64,000 bases of DNA from Anisakis pegreffii (lineage: Eukaryota > Nematoda > Chromadorea > Rhabditida > Anisakidae), in contig JAPYMA010000395.1 of NCBI GenBank assembly GCA_035041965.1, forward strand, positions 1-64,000. The letters run 5' to 3'. This document shows, piece after piece, positions 1-13,280 of this stretch. The notes under the pieces are model-generated. The model ran no database searches. It saw only the letters and a program-made list of their open reading frames with translations, and was not told the origin of the DNA. Each line of letters opens with the position of its first letter. The stretch's first letter is position 1. The position numbers and the translations under genes were made by a program.

Positions 1-3000
1 CGTATTAGTTAGTTTGTGGGAGAGCTAACCTCAGGTGCTGATAATGGCTGTACTGGCATATCAAATGGAGAAAATGTTCCCTCAAAATTGAGTTTCACTA
101 ACGTAGGGTATGAATCGCCTTATGAAGTTAGCGGTAGGTCTGGAAAGTTCGCCTGGACCACTCACCTGTAGAGTCGAGTCGCTGACTGGTGACTCGAAGT
201 CTCAGGTGTTTGTGGTTACTCGCCGAAGCTTATCTATTAGCTAGTGTCATGATGGCATTCATACATTTCTATGATGATTTCCTTATGTCCCTTGCCAGTG
301 TGGTTATCATTCATCACTTGTGCCACTGAGATACTCGATAACCTCATACAATCCACTCGAATGGTCAGTTATCGTATTGAAAATAACGTATTAGTTAGTT
401 TGTGGGAGAGCTAACCTCAGGTGCTGATAATGGCTGTACTGGCATATCAAATGGAGAAAATGTTCCCTCAAAATTGAGTTTCACTAACGTAGGGTATGAA
501 TCGCCTTATGAAGTTAGCGGTAGGTCTGGAAAGTTCGCCTGGACCACTCACCTGTAGAGTCGAGTCGCTGACTGGTGACTCGAAGTCTCAGGTGTTTGTG
601 GTTACTCGCCGAAGCTTATCTATTAGCTAGTGTCATGATGGCATTCATACATTTCTATGATGATTTCCTTATGTCCCTTGCCAGTGTGGTTATCATTCAT
701 CACTTGTGCCACTGAGATACTCGATAACCTCATACAATCCACTCGAATGGTCAGTTATCGTATTGAAAATAACGTATTAGTTAGTTTGTGGGAGAGCTAA
801 CCTCAGGTGCTGATAATGGCTGTACTGGCATATCAAATGGAGAAAATGTTCCCTCAAAATTGAGTTTCACTAACGTAGGGTATGAATCGCCTTATGAAGT
901 TAGCGGTAGGTCTGGAAAGTTCGCCTGGACCACTCACCTGTAGAGTCGAGTCGCTGACTGGTGACTCGAAGTCTCAGGTGTTTGTGGTTACTCGCCGAAG
1001 CTTATCTATTAGCTAGTGTCATGATGGCATTCATACATTTCTATGATGATTTCCTTATGTCCCTTGCCAGTGTGGTTATCATTCATCACTTGTGCCACTG
1101 AGATACTCGATAACCTCATACAATCCACTCGAATGGTCTAAAATTATCGCATTGAACATTACGTATTAGTTAGTTTGTGGGAGAGCTAACCTCAGGTGCT
1201 GATAATGGCTGTACTGGCATATCAAATGGAGAAAATGTTCCCTCAAAATTGAGTTTCACTAACGTAGGGTATGAATCGCCTTATGAAGTTAGCGGTAGGT
1301 CTGGAAAGTTCGCCTGGACCACTCACCTGTAGAGTCGAGTCGCTGACTGGTGACTCGAAGTCTCAGGTGTTTGTGGTTACTCGCCGAAGCTTATCTATTA
1401 GCTAGTGTCATGATGGCATTCATACATTTCTATGATGATTTCCTTATGTCCCTTGCCAGTGTGGTTATCATTCATCACTTGTGCCACTGAGATACTCGAT
1501 AACCTCATACAATCCACTCGAATGGTAAGTTATCGTATTGAAAATAACGTATTAGTTAGTTTGTGGGAGAGCTAACCTCAGGTGCTGATAATGGCTGTAC
1601 TGGCATATCAAATGGAGAAAATGTTCCCTCAAAATTGAGTTTCACTAACGTAGGGTATGAATCGCCTTATGAAGTTAGCGGTAGGTCTGGAAAGTTCGCC
1701 TGGACCACTCACCTGTAGAGTCGAGTCGCTGACTGGTGACTCGAAGTCTCAGGTGTTTGTGGTTACTCGCCGAAGCTTATCTATTAGCTAGTGTCATGAT
1801 GGCATTCATACAATTCTATGATGATTTCCTTATGTCCCTTGCCAGTGTGGTTATCATTCATCACTTGTGCCACTGAGATACTCGATAACCTCATACAATC
1901 CACTCGAATGGTCAGTTATCGTATTGAAAATAACGTATTAGTTAGTTTGTGGGAGAGCTAACCTCAGGTGCTGATAATGGCTGTACTGGCATATCAAATG
2001 GAGAAAATGTTCCCTCAAAATTGAGTTTCACTAACGTAGGGTATGAATCGCCTTATGAAGTTAGCGGTAGGTCTGGAAAGTTCGCCTGGACCACTCACCT
2101 GTAGAGTCGAGTCGCTGACTGGTGACTCGAAGTCTCAGGTGTTTGTGGTTACTCGCCGAAGCTTATCTATTAGCTAGTGTCATGATGGCATTCATACATT
2201 TCTATGATGATTTCCTTATGTCCCTTGCCAGTGTGGTTATCATTCATCACTTGTGCCACTGAGATACTCGATAACCTCATACAATCCACTCGAATGGTCT
2301 AAAGTTATCGTATTGAACATAACGTATTAGTTAGTTTGTGGGAGAGCTAACCTCAGGTGCTGATAATGGCTGTACTGGCATATCAAATGGAGAAAATGTT
2401 CCCTCAAAATTGAGTTTCACTAACGTAGGGTATGAATCGCCTTATGAAGTTAGCGGTAGGTCTGGAAAGTTCGCCTGGACCACTCACCTGTAGAGTCGAG
2501 TCGCTGACTGGTGACTCGAAGTCTCAGGTGTTTGTGGTTACTCGCCGAAGCTTATCTATTAGCTAGTGTCATGATGGCATTCATACATTTCTATGATGAT
2601 TTCCTTATGTCCCTTGCCAGTGTGGTTATCATTCATCACTTGTGCCACTGAGATACTCGATAACCTCATACAATCCACTCGAATGGTCTAAAATTATCGC
2701 ATTGAACATTACGTATTAGTTAGTTTGTGGGAGAGCTAACCTCAGGTGCTGATAATGGCTGTACTGGCATATCAAATGGAGAAAATGTTCCCTCAAAATT
2801 GAGTTTCACTAACGTAGGGTATGAATCGCCTTATGAAGTTAGCGGTAGGTCTGGAAAGTTCGCCTGGACCACTCACCTGTAGAGTCGAGTCGCTGACTGG
2901 TGACTCGAAGTCTCAGGTGTTTGTGGTTACTCGCCGAAGCTTATCTATTAGCTAGGGTCATGATGGCATTCATACAGTTCAATGATGATATCCTTATGTC

Positions 3001-3790
3001 CCTTGCCAGTGTAGTTATCATTCATCACTTGTGCTACTGAGATACTCGATAACCTCATACAATCCACTCGAATGGTCTAAAGTTATCTTATTGAAAACAA
3101 CGTATTAGTTAGTTTCTGGGAGAGCTAACCTCAGGTGTTGATAATGGCTGTACTGGCATATCAGATGAAGAAAATATTCCCTCAAAATTGAGTTTCACTA
3201 ACGTAGGGTATGAATCGCCTTATGAAGTTAGCGGTAGGTCTGGAAAGTTCGCCTGGACCACTCACCTGTAGAGTCGAGTCGCTGACTGGTGACTCGAAGT
3301 CTCAGGTGTTTGTGGTTACTCGCCGAAGCTTATCTATTAGCTAGTGTCATGATGGCATTCATACATTTCTATGATGATTTCCTTATGTCCCTTGCCAGTG
3401 TGGTTATCATTCATCACTTGTGCCACTGAGATACTCGATAACCTCATACAATCCACTCGAATGGTCTAAAATTATCGTATTGAACATTACGTATTAGTTA
3501 GTTTGTGGGAGAGCTAACCTCAGGTGCTGATAATGGCTGTACTGGCATATCAAATGGAGAAAATGTTCCCTCAAAATTGAGTTTCACTAACGTAGGGTAT
3601 GAATCGCCTTATGAAGTTAGCGGTAGGTCTGGAAAGTTCGCCTGGACCACTCACCTGTTGAGTCGAGTCGCTGACTGGTGACTCGAAGTCTCAGGTGTTT
3701 GTGGTTACTCGCCGAAGCTTATCTATTAGCTAGTGTCATGATGGCATTCATACAATTCTATGATGATTTCCTTATGTCCCTTGCCAGTGC
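1..3790. repeat. Satellite array, ten tandem units of 386/389 bp
   Basis: Units start at 1, 387, 773, 1162, 1548, 1934, 2323, 2712, 3101 and 3490, giving lengths 386, 386, 389, 386, 386, 389, 389, 389, 389 and a last unit cut at about 300 bp. Units are nearly identical. The 3-bp length difference lies in the junction segment just before each CGTATTAGTTAG start, where one type reads TCAGTTATCG and the other TCTAAAATTATCG or TCTAAAGTTATCG. Each unit carries a short inverted repeat, CGAGTC and GACTCG around a 10-nt loop. No unit-long open frame is present. The array runs off the left edge, so its true size is unknown. Confidence 0.97.
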
Positions 3791-4363
3791 AGTTATTGTC
3801 TGTCATTAGTGGTAATAGGTATGTTTGATAAGTCATCGCTTCTGTTATGAATAACTGACCAGTTTCGAGAACTTGTATCACGGGCTATGATTGAATTGGA
3901 TGAGTGTAGTTTGGTCTGTGCATATAGGTTGGAATTTTCTCTTGACTGCTAGCACAGTGTCTTATCAGGGTTTGAATGTGTCTGTGTGTAGGTTATAAAG
4001 ATAATTAGTGTTTTTGAAGTAGCGTTTTCGGGGTAACATCATGAAATTTTCTCAAGCTTTATCATTCGAGCGCCCGGTTGATAACATAGGTATGTGAAAG
4101 CCAGGTAGCATCCCTCGGATTGCTCTTATACCTTGTAGAGGCAGGAAGACCTGAGTCATGCTTCACTTAGCATTAGCTTGACTTGACCTCAAACAACTTT
4201 CGAGTCAAACAGAAATGATTCCATCTGGCTTGATTCGATTTCGTGTTCATGATATTCTTTGAGAATTTGTCGACGTTATCCTGTTTCGGATTGTGCGGTT
4301 AGATATGGGGGTTGAAAACTCGTGTTTATGTGAATATCTGTTTGGTTATCCCGTTGCTGTTTT

Positions 4364-4407
4364 TGTTGTTGTTTATGTAATTATTTTGTGTTGTTGTTTA
4401 TGTGATT
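4364..4407. repeat. Two-copy GTT-rich tandem repeat, 25-bp period
   Basis: The 15-mer TGTTGTTGTTTATGT occurs at 4364-4378 and again at 4389-4403, followed by AATT and GATT respectively. Confidence 0.85.
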
Positions 4408-4727
4408 GCTTCGTGTTTTCGTGCGTTGATTACGGTGTCCATCCTCTCGTTGATCATTATCGTGCTTTTGATGCTGTCACGCCAGGCACAATGAAGGGAA
4501 ACACTGTTGGGCATGATTTGGTGAAGTTCCGTGAGCGAGGTAAAATCTAAATGTGCATAAGTACCCGGCACAAACCACTCGGGCACAATTCGATGTCACA
4601 TACCAGGCTCAGGCTCAAGTTTGATGCTCTTGCCTATAAGTAAACTCTCAACTTTGCTCAGACTGGGATAAATTTGAAAATATCAATGGTGCGTGGCGCG
4701 ACAGATGTATAAATGTTTCTCCACGTG

Positions 4728-4759
4728 TTACCACACATTACCACACACGTTACCACACC
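4728..4759. repeat. Three-copy TTACCACAC repeat
   Basis: TTACCACAC starts at 4728, 4738 and 4750. The copies are separated by 1 and 3 extra bases. Confidence 0.85.
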
Positions 4760-5850
4760 GAAATCGCCTGAAAGGATCAACGGGTTGTCAGCATTCGTCG
4801 CATTCGAGTTTCTGAAAGACATTTAGCATGTCGTTTAGCATAGGACAGAAATGGCAAAGCAATACAACGAATAGAGCATTTATGATACGACGTGTAATGT
4901 ATGTTAGAATAAATGCTACGATGAAATCAGCAAGCTAGAATGAGCATCATTGCTTGAAAGTGAATGATATACACAGAAAATGTTGCCGTCTTTGAATCAT
5001 GTTCAATTTTTTCTTTTGTGGAGAGACTATAACTTCCAAAAAAGCCTTATGCATTATCCTCTGGCAGACATGAGTCAGGCTTCGTATCGGAATCTTCACC
5101 AGTATTCAGTCAGCGCTTCTGAATGTACATGCATGCTTCTCTTTCCTTAATTAAAAACTGAGTGTGGAAATTCGTGAAGTAACCACACAAAAACGTTGGC
5201 AACTGTAATGCTGAATGCTGAAGCTGATTGTCACTTCATCCTTTTCCTGAGAATTTTAGAAGTTGACTGGAGTTGCTGAGAACAATTCAGATGATCCCAT
5301 CAACATTCAGAAGCAACAATTAGCTCCTTACTTGTTCGAGAAATCAGTTGTTATTATGAGGAAGTAACTGTAGGGCAATGTCTTGATGCATACCATGACT
5401 GATGCGTGTTCTAAGTATATTATAGACTATACTCGTTTCTCGTTGAACAAAACTGCAAGATTACTTCAAAACATTCTAAATGAAATGCGCATTGAGTTCA
5501 GATGCATGTTTTCAACGTATACTCGATGATCAAAGCAGTCCAATGATTTCCTGACATAACAGATGCGCTTTTATCAGAGAACCATCTGCGGTGTCCATAC
5601 ATCTAGCTGAGCGATTTGCTTTTGCTTTCAAATTCTTTGAAATTCATCTTTCGAAGCAGGAGCAATTCAAATATTCTTAGAACATTAGGAGACCATGCTT
5701 TTTGCTCAAGTTTGCTCGAAAACATAATATCTTTTGCACATCATCGGATGGAGCAGATTCTCTAGTTCCTGAAAAATATGTATGTCGTCAGGCAGATTTG
5801 CTCAATTCAGAGAATTAAGCAAAATTTCTTACCTGTTATCAGTCATTCGT

Positions 5851-5960
5851 ACTATTATTTATTATTATTTACAGTTTTTGTTGCAATTATTTATTATTAC
5901 TATTGTTATAACTTATTCTCATTATCATTTACCCATATTATTATTATTTGTTATTATACC
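5851..5960. repeat. Degenerate TTA/ATT microsatellite tract
   Basis: About 110 bp rich in TTA and ATT triplets, interrupted every 10-20 bases. Overlapping hydrophobic open frames here simply reflect the triplet repeat and are not genes. Confidence 0.85.
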
Positions 5961-6360
5961 TCTCAAAATGGTTAAAGCGCTCTTGCTAGAATGGTATTAA
6001 ATCTTTCCAAGATTCAATATCCGTTCAAATTCTTACTGTTAGTACACTTGATTAATGGAGTTTCTCAATTCCAATTAATTTCTTTGACCATTTCTTCGCT
6101 TTTCTTTCTTGACTCTTGGCGATAAAAACTGAACGACTAACTAAAAGTGCATTCAATAATGAATGTGCGCACTTCGCCTATTCCGTTCGTCGACTTACAG
6201 TCACGCTTGAGGGAAGACAGACAAAAAAATCAACTCCCACTTGCGTGCTAACATTCATGAAACATGTTTTCGTTTGTAACAACGTACTGCGATCAGTTAG
6301 ATTAGTTTCTTTCCACAGTGCATTCATCCATTCATTTAAAAGGATTCATTATGAGTCATG

Positions 6361-6545
6361 TTGAAGTGCCGTTCAAAATTGTCAGCATTCTCTGGTTCGT
6401 GACGGAAATTGCCTATTGTAATTTCCGTCCTTTTAAAAGTCCTGAGTCATACCATTAACTTAATCGTTGGTGTTAATTATTGTAATTTTATCATCAATTG
6501 CACGAACTGATTGCTATTGTCGATAGCAGCTCTCATGTCAGTGAT
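6361..6545. repeat. Copy 1 of a ~190-bp diverged local duplication
   Basis: It resembles 7258-7453 in the same orientation. The best-matching segments read, on the minus strand, ATGAGAGCTGCT followed by a GATAATAGCAA-like stretch, and a GAGAATGCTGACAATTTTGA block matching GAAAATCCTGATATTTTTGA in copy 2. On the minus strand both encode an MRAA-DNSNQ-like peptide and an EN-D-FE-HF-like peptide, but this copy is interrupted by stops. It may be an old gene fragment or a repeat family; I do not recognise it. Confidence 0.6.
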
Positions 6546-7257
6546 CTTTCGGCGTAATTGTGTCGCATTCCGTCGAATGAAAGTCAAATGAATTGAAAAA
6601 AGAAAAAGGCTGGTGAGTGATAGGTATCACGCTCGAAGCGAAGTGATTTCCTGATAGCGGATGTACTCGCTTTTATTAGATTGGCAGTAACAAAACATTA
6701 ACGCCTTCGAATCTCTACCCACAATGCTTTTTCAATGGCCAATATTGGCTCATCAAAGCACTTCGCAAATATAAGTAGTTGAGATAGTAGTCGTCGTTCT
6801 AGAACTTATTTCGTCGAATTTCACTCAATACTCAAATTCCATGAAACGACCTTCTTGCGGAACATTGGAATTTATCAAATTGCTTTGAGCCTGGTGATAG
6901 TAATGTGGCTCGCAGCGCCATTATGACCTTTTCTGTGCCTTCGTCTACATATTACTAGGCATTCTTTTGTATAACTCCGTCTATTTCTAATTTGCATGAC
7001 TACGTTTATTTCTAATTTCATGTGGATTTCACCAATCGTTTTCCTATCACTTAGAATCTTTGGTACTGACATTTTGACTGCTAACATTTTTCTTTGCATC
7101 TTTAATCAGTTCATCCTGTTTGTCTATTCAAAAGGATATCTTAGCCATTAACTGCTCTGCATCTGCTTCATCCTGATTTGTTCAGCTTTATGGAACAAAT
7201 GCCGAGTTGTTTAAATTAGTTTCACTGAGCAGCAAATTAATGCGTTCATTTGAAAAC

Positions 7258-7453
7258 AAAGATTTATCACGTCAAAGTGACCTTCAAAAATATCAGGATT
7301 TTCACATTCATTCGAGGAAGTTGCCTGGAACACCTTTCCACTTTCTAAGAATGCTAAGAAAAGTGTCATTAAATTGCCGATACTGATTGTTATAAGTGCC
7401 TCATCAATCACACAAACTGTTTGGTTGCTATTATCAACAGCAGCTCTCATTTG
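7258..7453. repeat. Copy 2 of the ~190-bp local duplication
   Basis: Partner of 6361-6545, about 900 bp away. The minus strand stays open here for over 90 codons and includes the ENPDIFEGHFD peptide, whose counterpart in copy 1 is ENADNFERHF. Conservation of the peptide pattern together with decay of copy 1 suggests a former coding segment, but I see no convincing splice sites. Confidence 0.55.
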
Positions 7454-10400
7454 CTGATGTTTTCTACATTTGCTGTTGCTCTTGAGCGGACAATTCAACA
7501 CTACGGTGAGTGATTTAGAATCATTCAGCTATAGATTTCACCACTTCATTGTTGTCGTTTCAGCAATGTTTTACAGTTCTCTCGAGCAGATAAAAGCAAC
7601 TAAGATTGTTTTGTGATGATGCTTGCTGTGGAATTGTTCAGAAGCGTTGACTGAATTTGATTGGAATTCGGCTGATTCTGAATCAAATTCGATCAATATC
7701 AACAGAATTTCAATTGAATGCTCTATCTGCTCTAGAACAAATCTTTTTCGGGTAACTTACAACTGAGAACAAATTCGTATGATAGCTTCGGAGTGCAGTA
7801 TCTCCTGTAACTGAGAGATAAGAGAAAATAGCGCCTTGCATGATGAATTCGTACATCTTGACAATCGGGAAGTAGACACAGTCAGAAGCATAAGTGCCTA
7901 TTACTCAATGTCTCGTCGGCGTATATGATTAAATGCTCCATTTGCTCTGGATTAAATCCATCGATTTATGTGTGCAAGCGTGCAACTAACAAGCTGCGCA
8001 CCGTGTGCAGCATCGTCACAATTGAGCTGAGTTAGCAAGCATGAAATTATTTCCTTGTTCAGTGAAGTAGCTGTTTCACGCCGAAAGTTCAGCAGTCTTA
8101 AAAGTGCAATCTACTAAACATCTTTCATGAGCATTTCAAGGAGGAATTTTGCGAAGTTGATGAGTCTATGGCTACAAGTAAACATCAAGGAATCAATAAA
8201 ATGAGTGTGTGAAGCCAATCAGGGTGCTCACTGAAAAGGTTTTCTGGCTGTGATATCTTTGTTTCAGTTCATTATTTAGTTTCGATGAAAAAATTTGATT
8301 TATGCTACATTTTGTTTCTTGGTTGCACAGACGTATTTTTTTTGTGAATCACTCTGATCAGACATGACTGGTGAACATATAAATAATAGCCAGCAGCCAC
8401 ATCCAAGACGAGCAAATGAGATTTAGGTGGTGATAAAAGGTGAAATTGGGCACAAAATTCGTTCTCAGCACACTCAAAGAGATATGTTGCACTTGTCATT
8501 GCGACAGAAATATCCGTTTGTGTGAATGAATTCTATGCGTTTTTGAATAATCACGATAACCGAATCAGCCACGAACAATTCTCTATAGATTGCTCAAGGC
8601 AATAATGCACTTTCTGAATTATGTTCCTTCATTCACTTAGTTAGACGACTCATGTCAATCATTTTCTTACTGTAGCACGTAGCACAAACAAAAAACCAAA
8701 AGGCGTCAGCAGGTTTTCATTTCGTCCACATGAACGGCTTCAATCATTCAATTTAGACAAGAATCCACACTTGGAAAATGATAAAAAATGGCAATTTAAT
8801 GAAGGCTGCATTGAAAATGTGGTTTTCTGTATGAAGCCTAGCGATACGAGGAGTAATTAAAGCCTCTTCGTCTGAAGGCAAAAAGGAAATAAAATTTACC
8901 AGGAAGCCAGATCGCATCGAATCCTATCGACTGCAAATTTCCGAAAAGTGTGAAAGACGAGCAGCGTATGACTCATAGGAACAGTGAGGATTTTGTCAGA
9001 AATTAATCGAAACTTTGAAGAGATTTTCAGGGGATGTAAGAGATTTCAAGTGTTTTTGTGACAAACGATAGACATGAGTGTGAGTGAATACGATCTTTAA
9101 AAGTTGTTTTGTCATTTATGGATTAATTCATAAAACGGATCATTCGGCTTGTTTGCAGTCCAATGAACTCACCACATTCTCACCAATCGAGAACGTCGTT
9201 TCTTTGGGTAATGATGTGCTGAAATCCACTTCGAAACGGGTACTGATTATCCGATCTTCATGATACGTTTTCTGAATTGTTCTTGAACTTCCCGGCTATT
9301 TTGTTAAGAGAAAGGTAACTCGTGTAGCACGGTGTTCGATCCAGTCATCTCAACAATGGCCAATTTCTAGAGCGGTCCCTCAGAGCAAAATAGTGCAGAA
9401 TGCGTTTAGATGAGAAAATGAGTGTGAAGCTTAGTTGCTTGATGGTCATGAAGCATCATAGCATCGATCAACCTTAAAAGTCCATAAAAATAAACGTTAT
9501 TGACATGAACTACTGATAATTGAGTGTTCTCTGTGCCATGAAGTAATGTTATAATGAATGCTTAGACGGTTTCGCGCAAGTGTTGTGTTGCGATAAAATA
9601 AATAAATTCGTGGTTCAATAAATAAATTCAAGCATCATGCAATCCACTCATTAATCATGCACCAGGAATTGATGCACAGTTGTTGGGGGAATTTACTAAG
9701 AGTTCAGTTATCCGTTGGACCTTTTCAATTGATGAATTTGTTGACAACCTTCTCTCTTGACTTAATGAATACAGACTCCTTCTTCGAATGGGTCACTTAT
9801 CGCTGTTGTCACATTGTGGTGGTTGATGACGGCTTCAATCCAGACATACGTAAATGACGATTCGAAAAATTTGTTCCGCTTCGAATCAAAACTCTTCGAT
9901 GCTTCTTTATAATTGTACCTGAAGATACTGACTATGAATTGGCACATTAGAGATGAAAAGAACGATTTAATGGGTGCGGCTGAATGGCCTTTTTGCACTG
10001 ACAATCTAATTGCGAGGATTTATCATGAACAGTAAACAACATCGATTTTGCAGTGTATCAGTGGGAAGGTAATCTTGCCATTTTGCTCAGAAAGAGCAAT
10101 TAAAACGAATCCATCGACTAAATCTCATTGCAAAAATGAGAAATGTTCACGGAACCGACTCGAGCAAGATATGATTTATTGCTTTATTCAATAATATTTC
10201 GAGCGGATGCACACAGCAAGACTCATCGCATTGCCATGCTCATAAATCAATGCAGGAATCAAGCATGATATCGAGTTCATAGCAGATTTAAAGCACGCAT
10301 TCAAGCTCACGTGATTCGCTTTTGAAGAAGTATCTTAAGACGAGTGAAACATGCAACGAGAAAATTGCCTGATCGGTGTGTACATTGCTATGTCTCCTGA

Positions 10401-13094
10401 GCGTAAATGAATGTGCGTGCATGATTGTTGAAGAATAAAAGCATGAGGGAAACTGCAGTCGAATTATTTGTATTACGTGACCATTAGACTCAAAACAACT
10501 ACTGGGGTGGATATGAACGCTGATTGAACGTTTAGCCATTTAAAAGAACGTGACTAAGATTGAGACAATCGCCGATAGTGACTGCACTATTGTTCCATTC
10601 GTATTGTTGAAAATGAAACCAAAAAAAAATTCTTGATGTAAACCTTCATCAATATCAAACAGTTGCGTGAAGTATAATATTTACTACACAAACATTCATG
10701 TGTCAGCTTTCTTGATACGATTATCGAGCCTGCTCGATGGCTTTACATTCTCTAGCTAACTGACAGTCGGAACGTGAGTCGGCGCTTTGCATGTAAGCAT
10801 ACAGGTAATGAATGCTGTATTGTGATAGGACGTCGAAGGATAAATTAATTGTAAAACCTTATTCGATTCGTTGCACAGATGGAAAGCTTTCGATTATGGA
10901 AACATGATCAGTTTCGTGCATGCAATGCAGGTGAATGTCTTGAAGATGACTACAAATGACTCAGTTACTGGCCAATTTAAGTACTGCAATCGACGTGCTC
11001 TACCCAAATGTATCGTTAGAAATGCTCTGCAGAGACCATTGGTCGTCTTGAAGCAATACTCTTCGGTTTGTTGCTGTCATTTATGAGCTTCGTCGAATAA
11101 TGAAATTGGTTTAATCAAGTTGCATTCAACACACTAACTTACTGATGAAAAAATTGATGAAACTATTCCACACCCGAATGTTTGCTGACAAAACTATTAA
11201 TTATTTGATGAGCACATCACTTGCTGCGCTCCTCACTATTCTATTCGAATCAATCATTTAGCTCATATCAAATTCTGAATGTGACATCAGTGAGTGTTTG
11301 AAATCAATGATGCGAGAAAACTGCATTAGTAGTTAAATGCGATCCAGTGTTTCGGGTTGCACGGCTTAAAGGGTAGTGCTCGGGTATTATATTGAATGTG
11401 TTCGTGATCTTGCTACGATAATATAATTTCAAGAGTATCTAGCAAACAACCGCTGATGATGAATATGATGTATTTTGTGATATGAGAGTTTATTGCCAAG
11501 GAAGGAATATGTGCAAGCAATAATACAGCATTAATGGCGGAGCGATCTGACATCATGCCGGTTGTTTAATGAGTTAAAAATAATAAGAGATCAAAATAAA
11601 ATGGTTGAATAAATGATAGTGATTCAGATATAATTCTACGCCGTCATATGTGTGATACAGCACAGTTATGGAACATATGTGACAAGAAGTTCAACTATAG
11701 AAACTGCGTGAATGAGATGAGGAAATTCTTTGAAAAGAATTTTCAAATAATTTTTCAGGTGAGCAATATGCCACTTCAACGCTTGAGGTATTGGAACGGC
11801 AAATGTTGAGAATATTTTCCACGAAAATGGCATCATTGAGTTAGTTTCATCTTTTGACAACATTATTAAAGAGCGCAAATGATCACGCAAAGGTTGTACG
11901 CTGATTGAAGATTAGTGGTTGGCTGTCAGGCGAATTGGTTGAGGCCAATAAAACGAATTAATCAAAAGTTATAGATACGATGAATTCTAACCAACCAATA
12001 AAGGCATTCGATCAACGTGCTTGTTTGCGCTTTCGCCAAAGAAATAATATCGTCGGCGAATCTCCACTTCGATGGTTTTGTTATTTTCAACTGATTGTAA
12101 GCATATGAGAAGTTGGGCAAAAGCAGTTCGCCTCATGACCGGTGAATGCATGAACGCGTGCTCAATATGGTCAGCAATTTGCATAAATCAACTCACATTC
12201 GCGTAATTTGCTTACAGTTGCCATTTGCTAGCGCTTTCTAGTTTTTCGTGATGCTGACGACGGTAAACCACGAGAAGTGGCCATAACAACGTTTAATCAG
12301 CATACATACCCACTGCTAAAATGCAATTTGTGAGTGCGTTTCTTATTTTTAAAACCATACTCCATCCATTCAGTGGATCGTTCAGAGGATTATAGTGTAT
12401 TGATGAGTATTTGCAAGAGTAAGGCTAGCGTTACCCTATTTTGCCTCGTTGTGACAAGACAAATGTGAGGGATCTGTACGCTTTAACATCGCCTACAGGT
12501 ACTTTAGAGTCGTTTTCCTCATCGCATTTCATGTCACAATCAAGAAATATCATTCAGTTCATGCCAATGACTAGAGTAACAGCCATTCGGCTGAGTATCA
12601 TTCTAGTGTTTTCACTTCAGAGAAGTATTTCTCAGATGAATTCTGCTATGTGCAATTACCAACAAAACCATTGTATGCGCCCAATCTGGAACGTTATGAG
12701 CGTGTTTTTCTCGTGATGATTATCTTTTCGCTATGCATTGTGCTATTTTCCATCTTTGCAAAATCGCTCTAAATCGTCAACCCGAAGCAATAAAAAAGGA
12801 ACAGTGGAGAATCAAGGAGTGAGCCCACTCGATTAGCCTGAATGCTAACGAATGGTCCTCGTTCATTCCCTAATATGAAAATGTGAATATTTAATGCTGC
12901 CATATATCACTGAGAGTGGCAACGAATTGTGCTGCATCAATAGACTGCTCTTTTGAGTGCTTTTTTGTGAGGCCCTTCTACCATTTCTTTCTGGTTGCAT
13001 TCTGGTCGCACAGATCTTTTTCTTCTTTCTGGTTTTCTGGTTGACCGCGCACAGGTGAGCAATTTGGGACCATTAAACATTCATTTTTGCTCGA

Positions 13095-13168
13095 ATTCTT
13101 TCGTGTCAATTTCGAAATCATTGAACAAGTTTTTTTTCAAATGATACGAATTCTCTCGTGTCATTTTT
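13095..13168. repeat. Two-copy tandem repeat, ~54-bp period
   Basis: GAATTCTTTCGTGTCAATTT at about 13095 recurs as GAATTCTCTCGTGTCATTTT at about 13149. Both copies are followed by T- and A-rich runs. Confidence 0.7.
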
Positions 13169-13261
13169 GAAAAAAAACTGAGTTTTCGAGCATTCCCGAG
13201 TAATAGTTGCAAATCGCCGTTGATTGCGAACGCTTGATTGTTTTCGGGTGATTCGAGTCGG

Positions 13262-13280
13262 GATGATGATGATGATGATG
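13262..13280. repeat. (GAT)6 microsatellite
   Basis: Six uninterrupted GAT triplets plus one base. The runs of Asp or Ile codons in overlapping open frames come from this repeat. Confidence 0.95.

Noticed and set aside
1..3790. Satellite as a 5S rRNA or spliced-leader RNA gene array
   Set aside because: Unit length is too short for typical arrays, and I could not find 5S internal-control or spliced-leader-like sequence in the unit.
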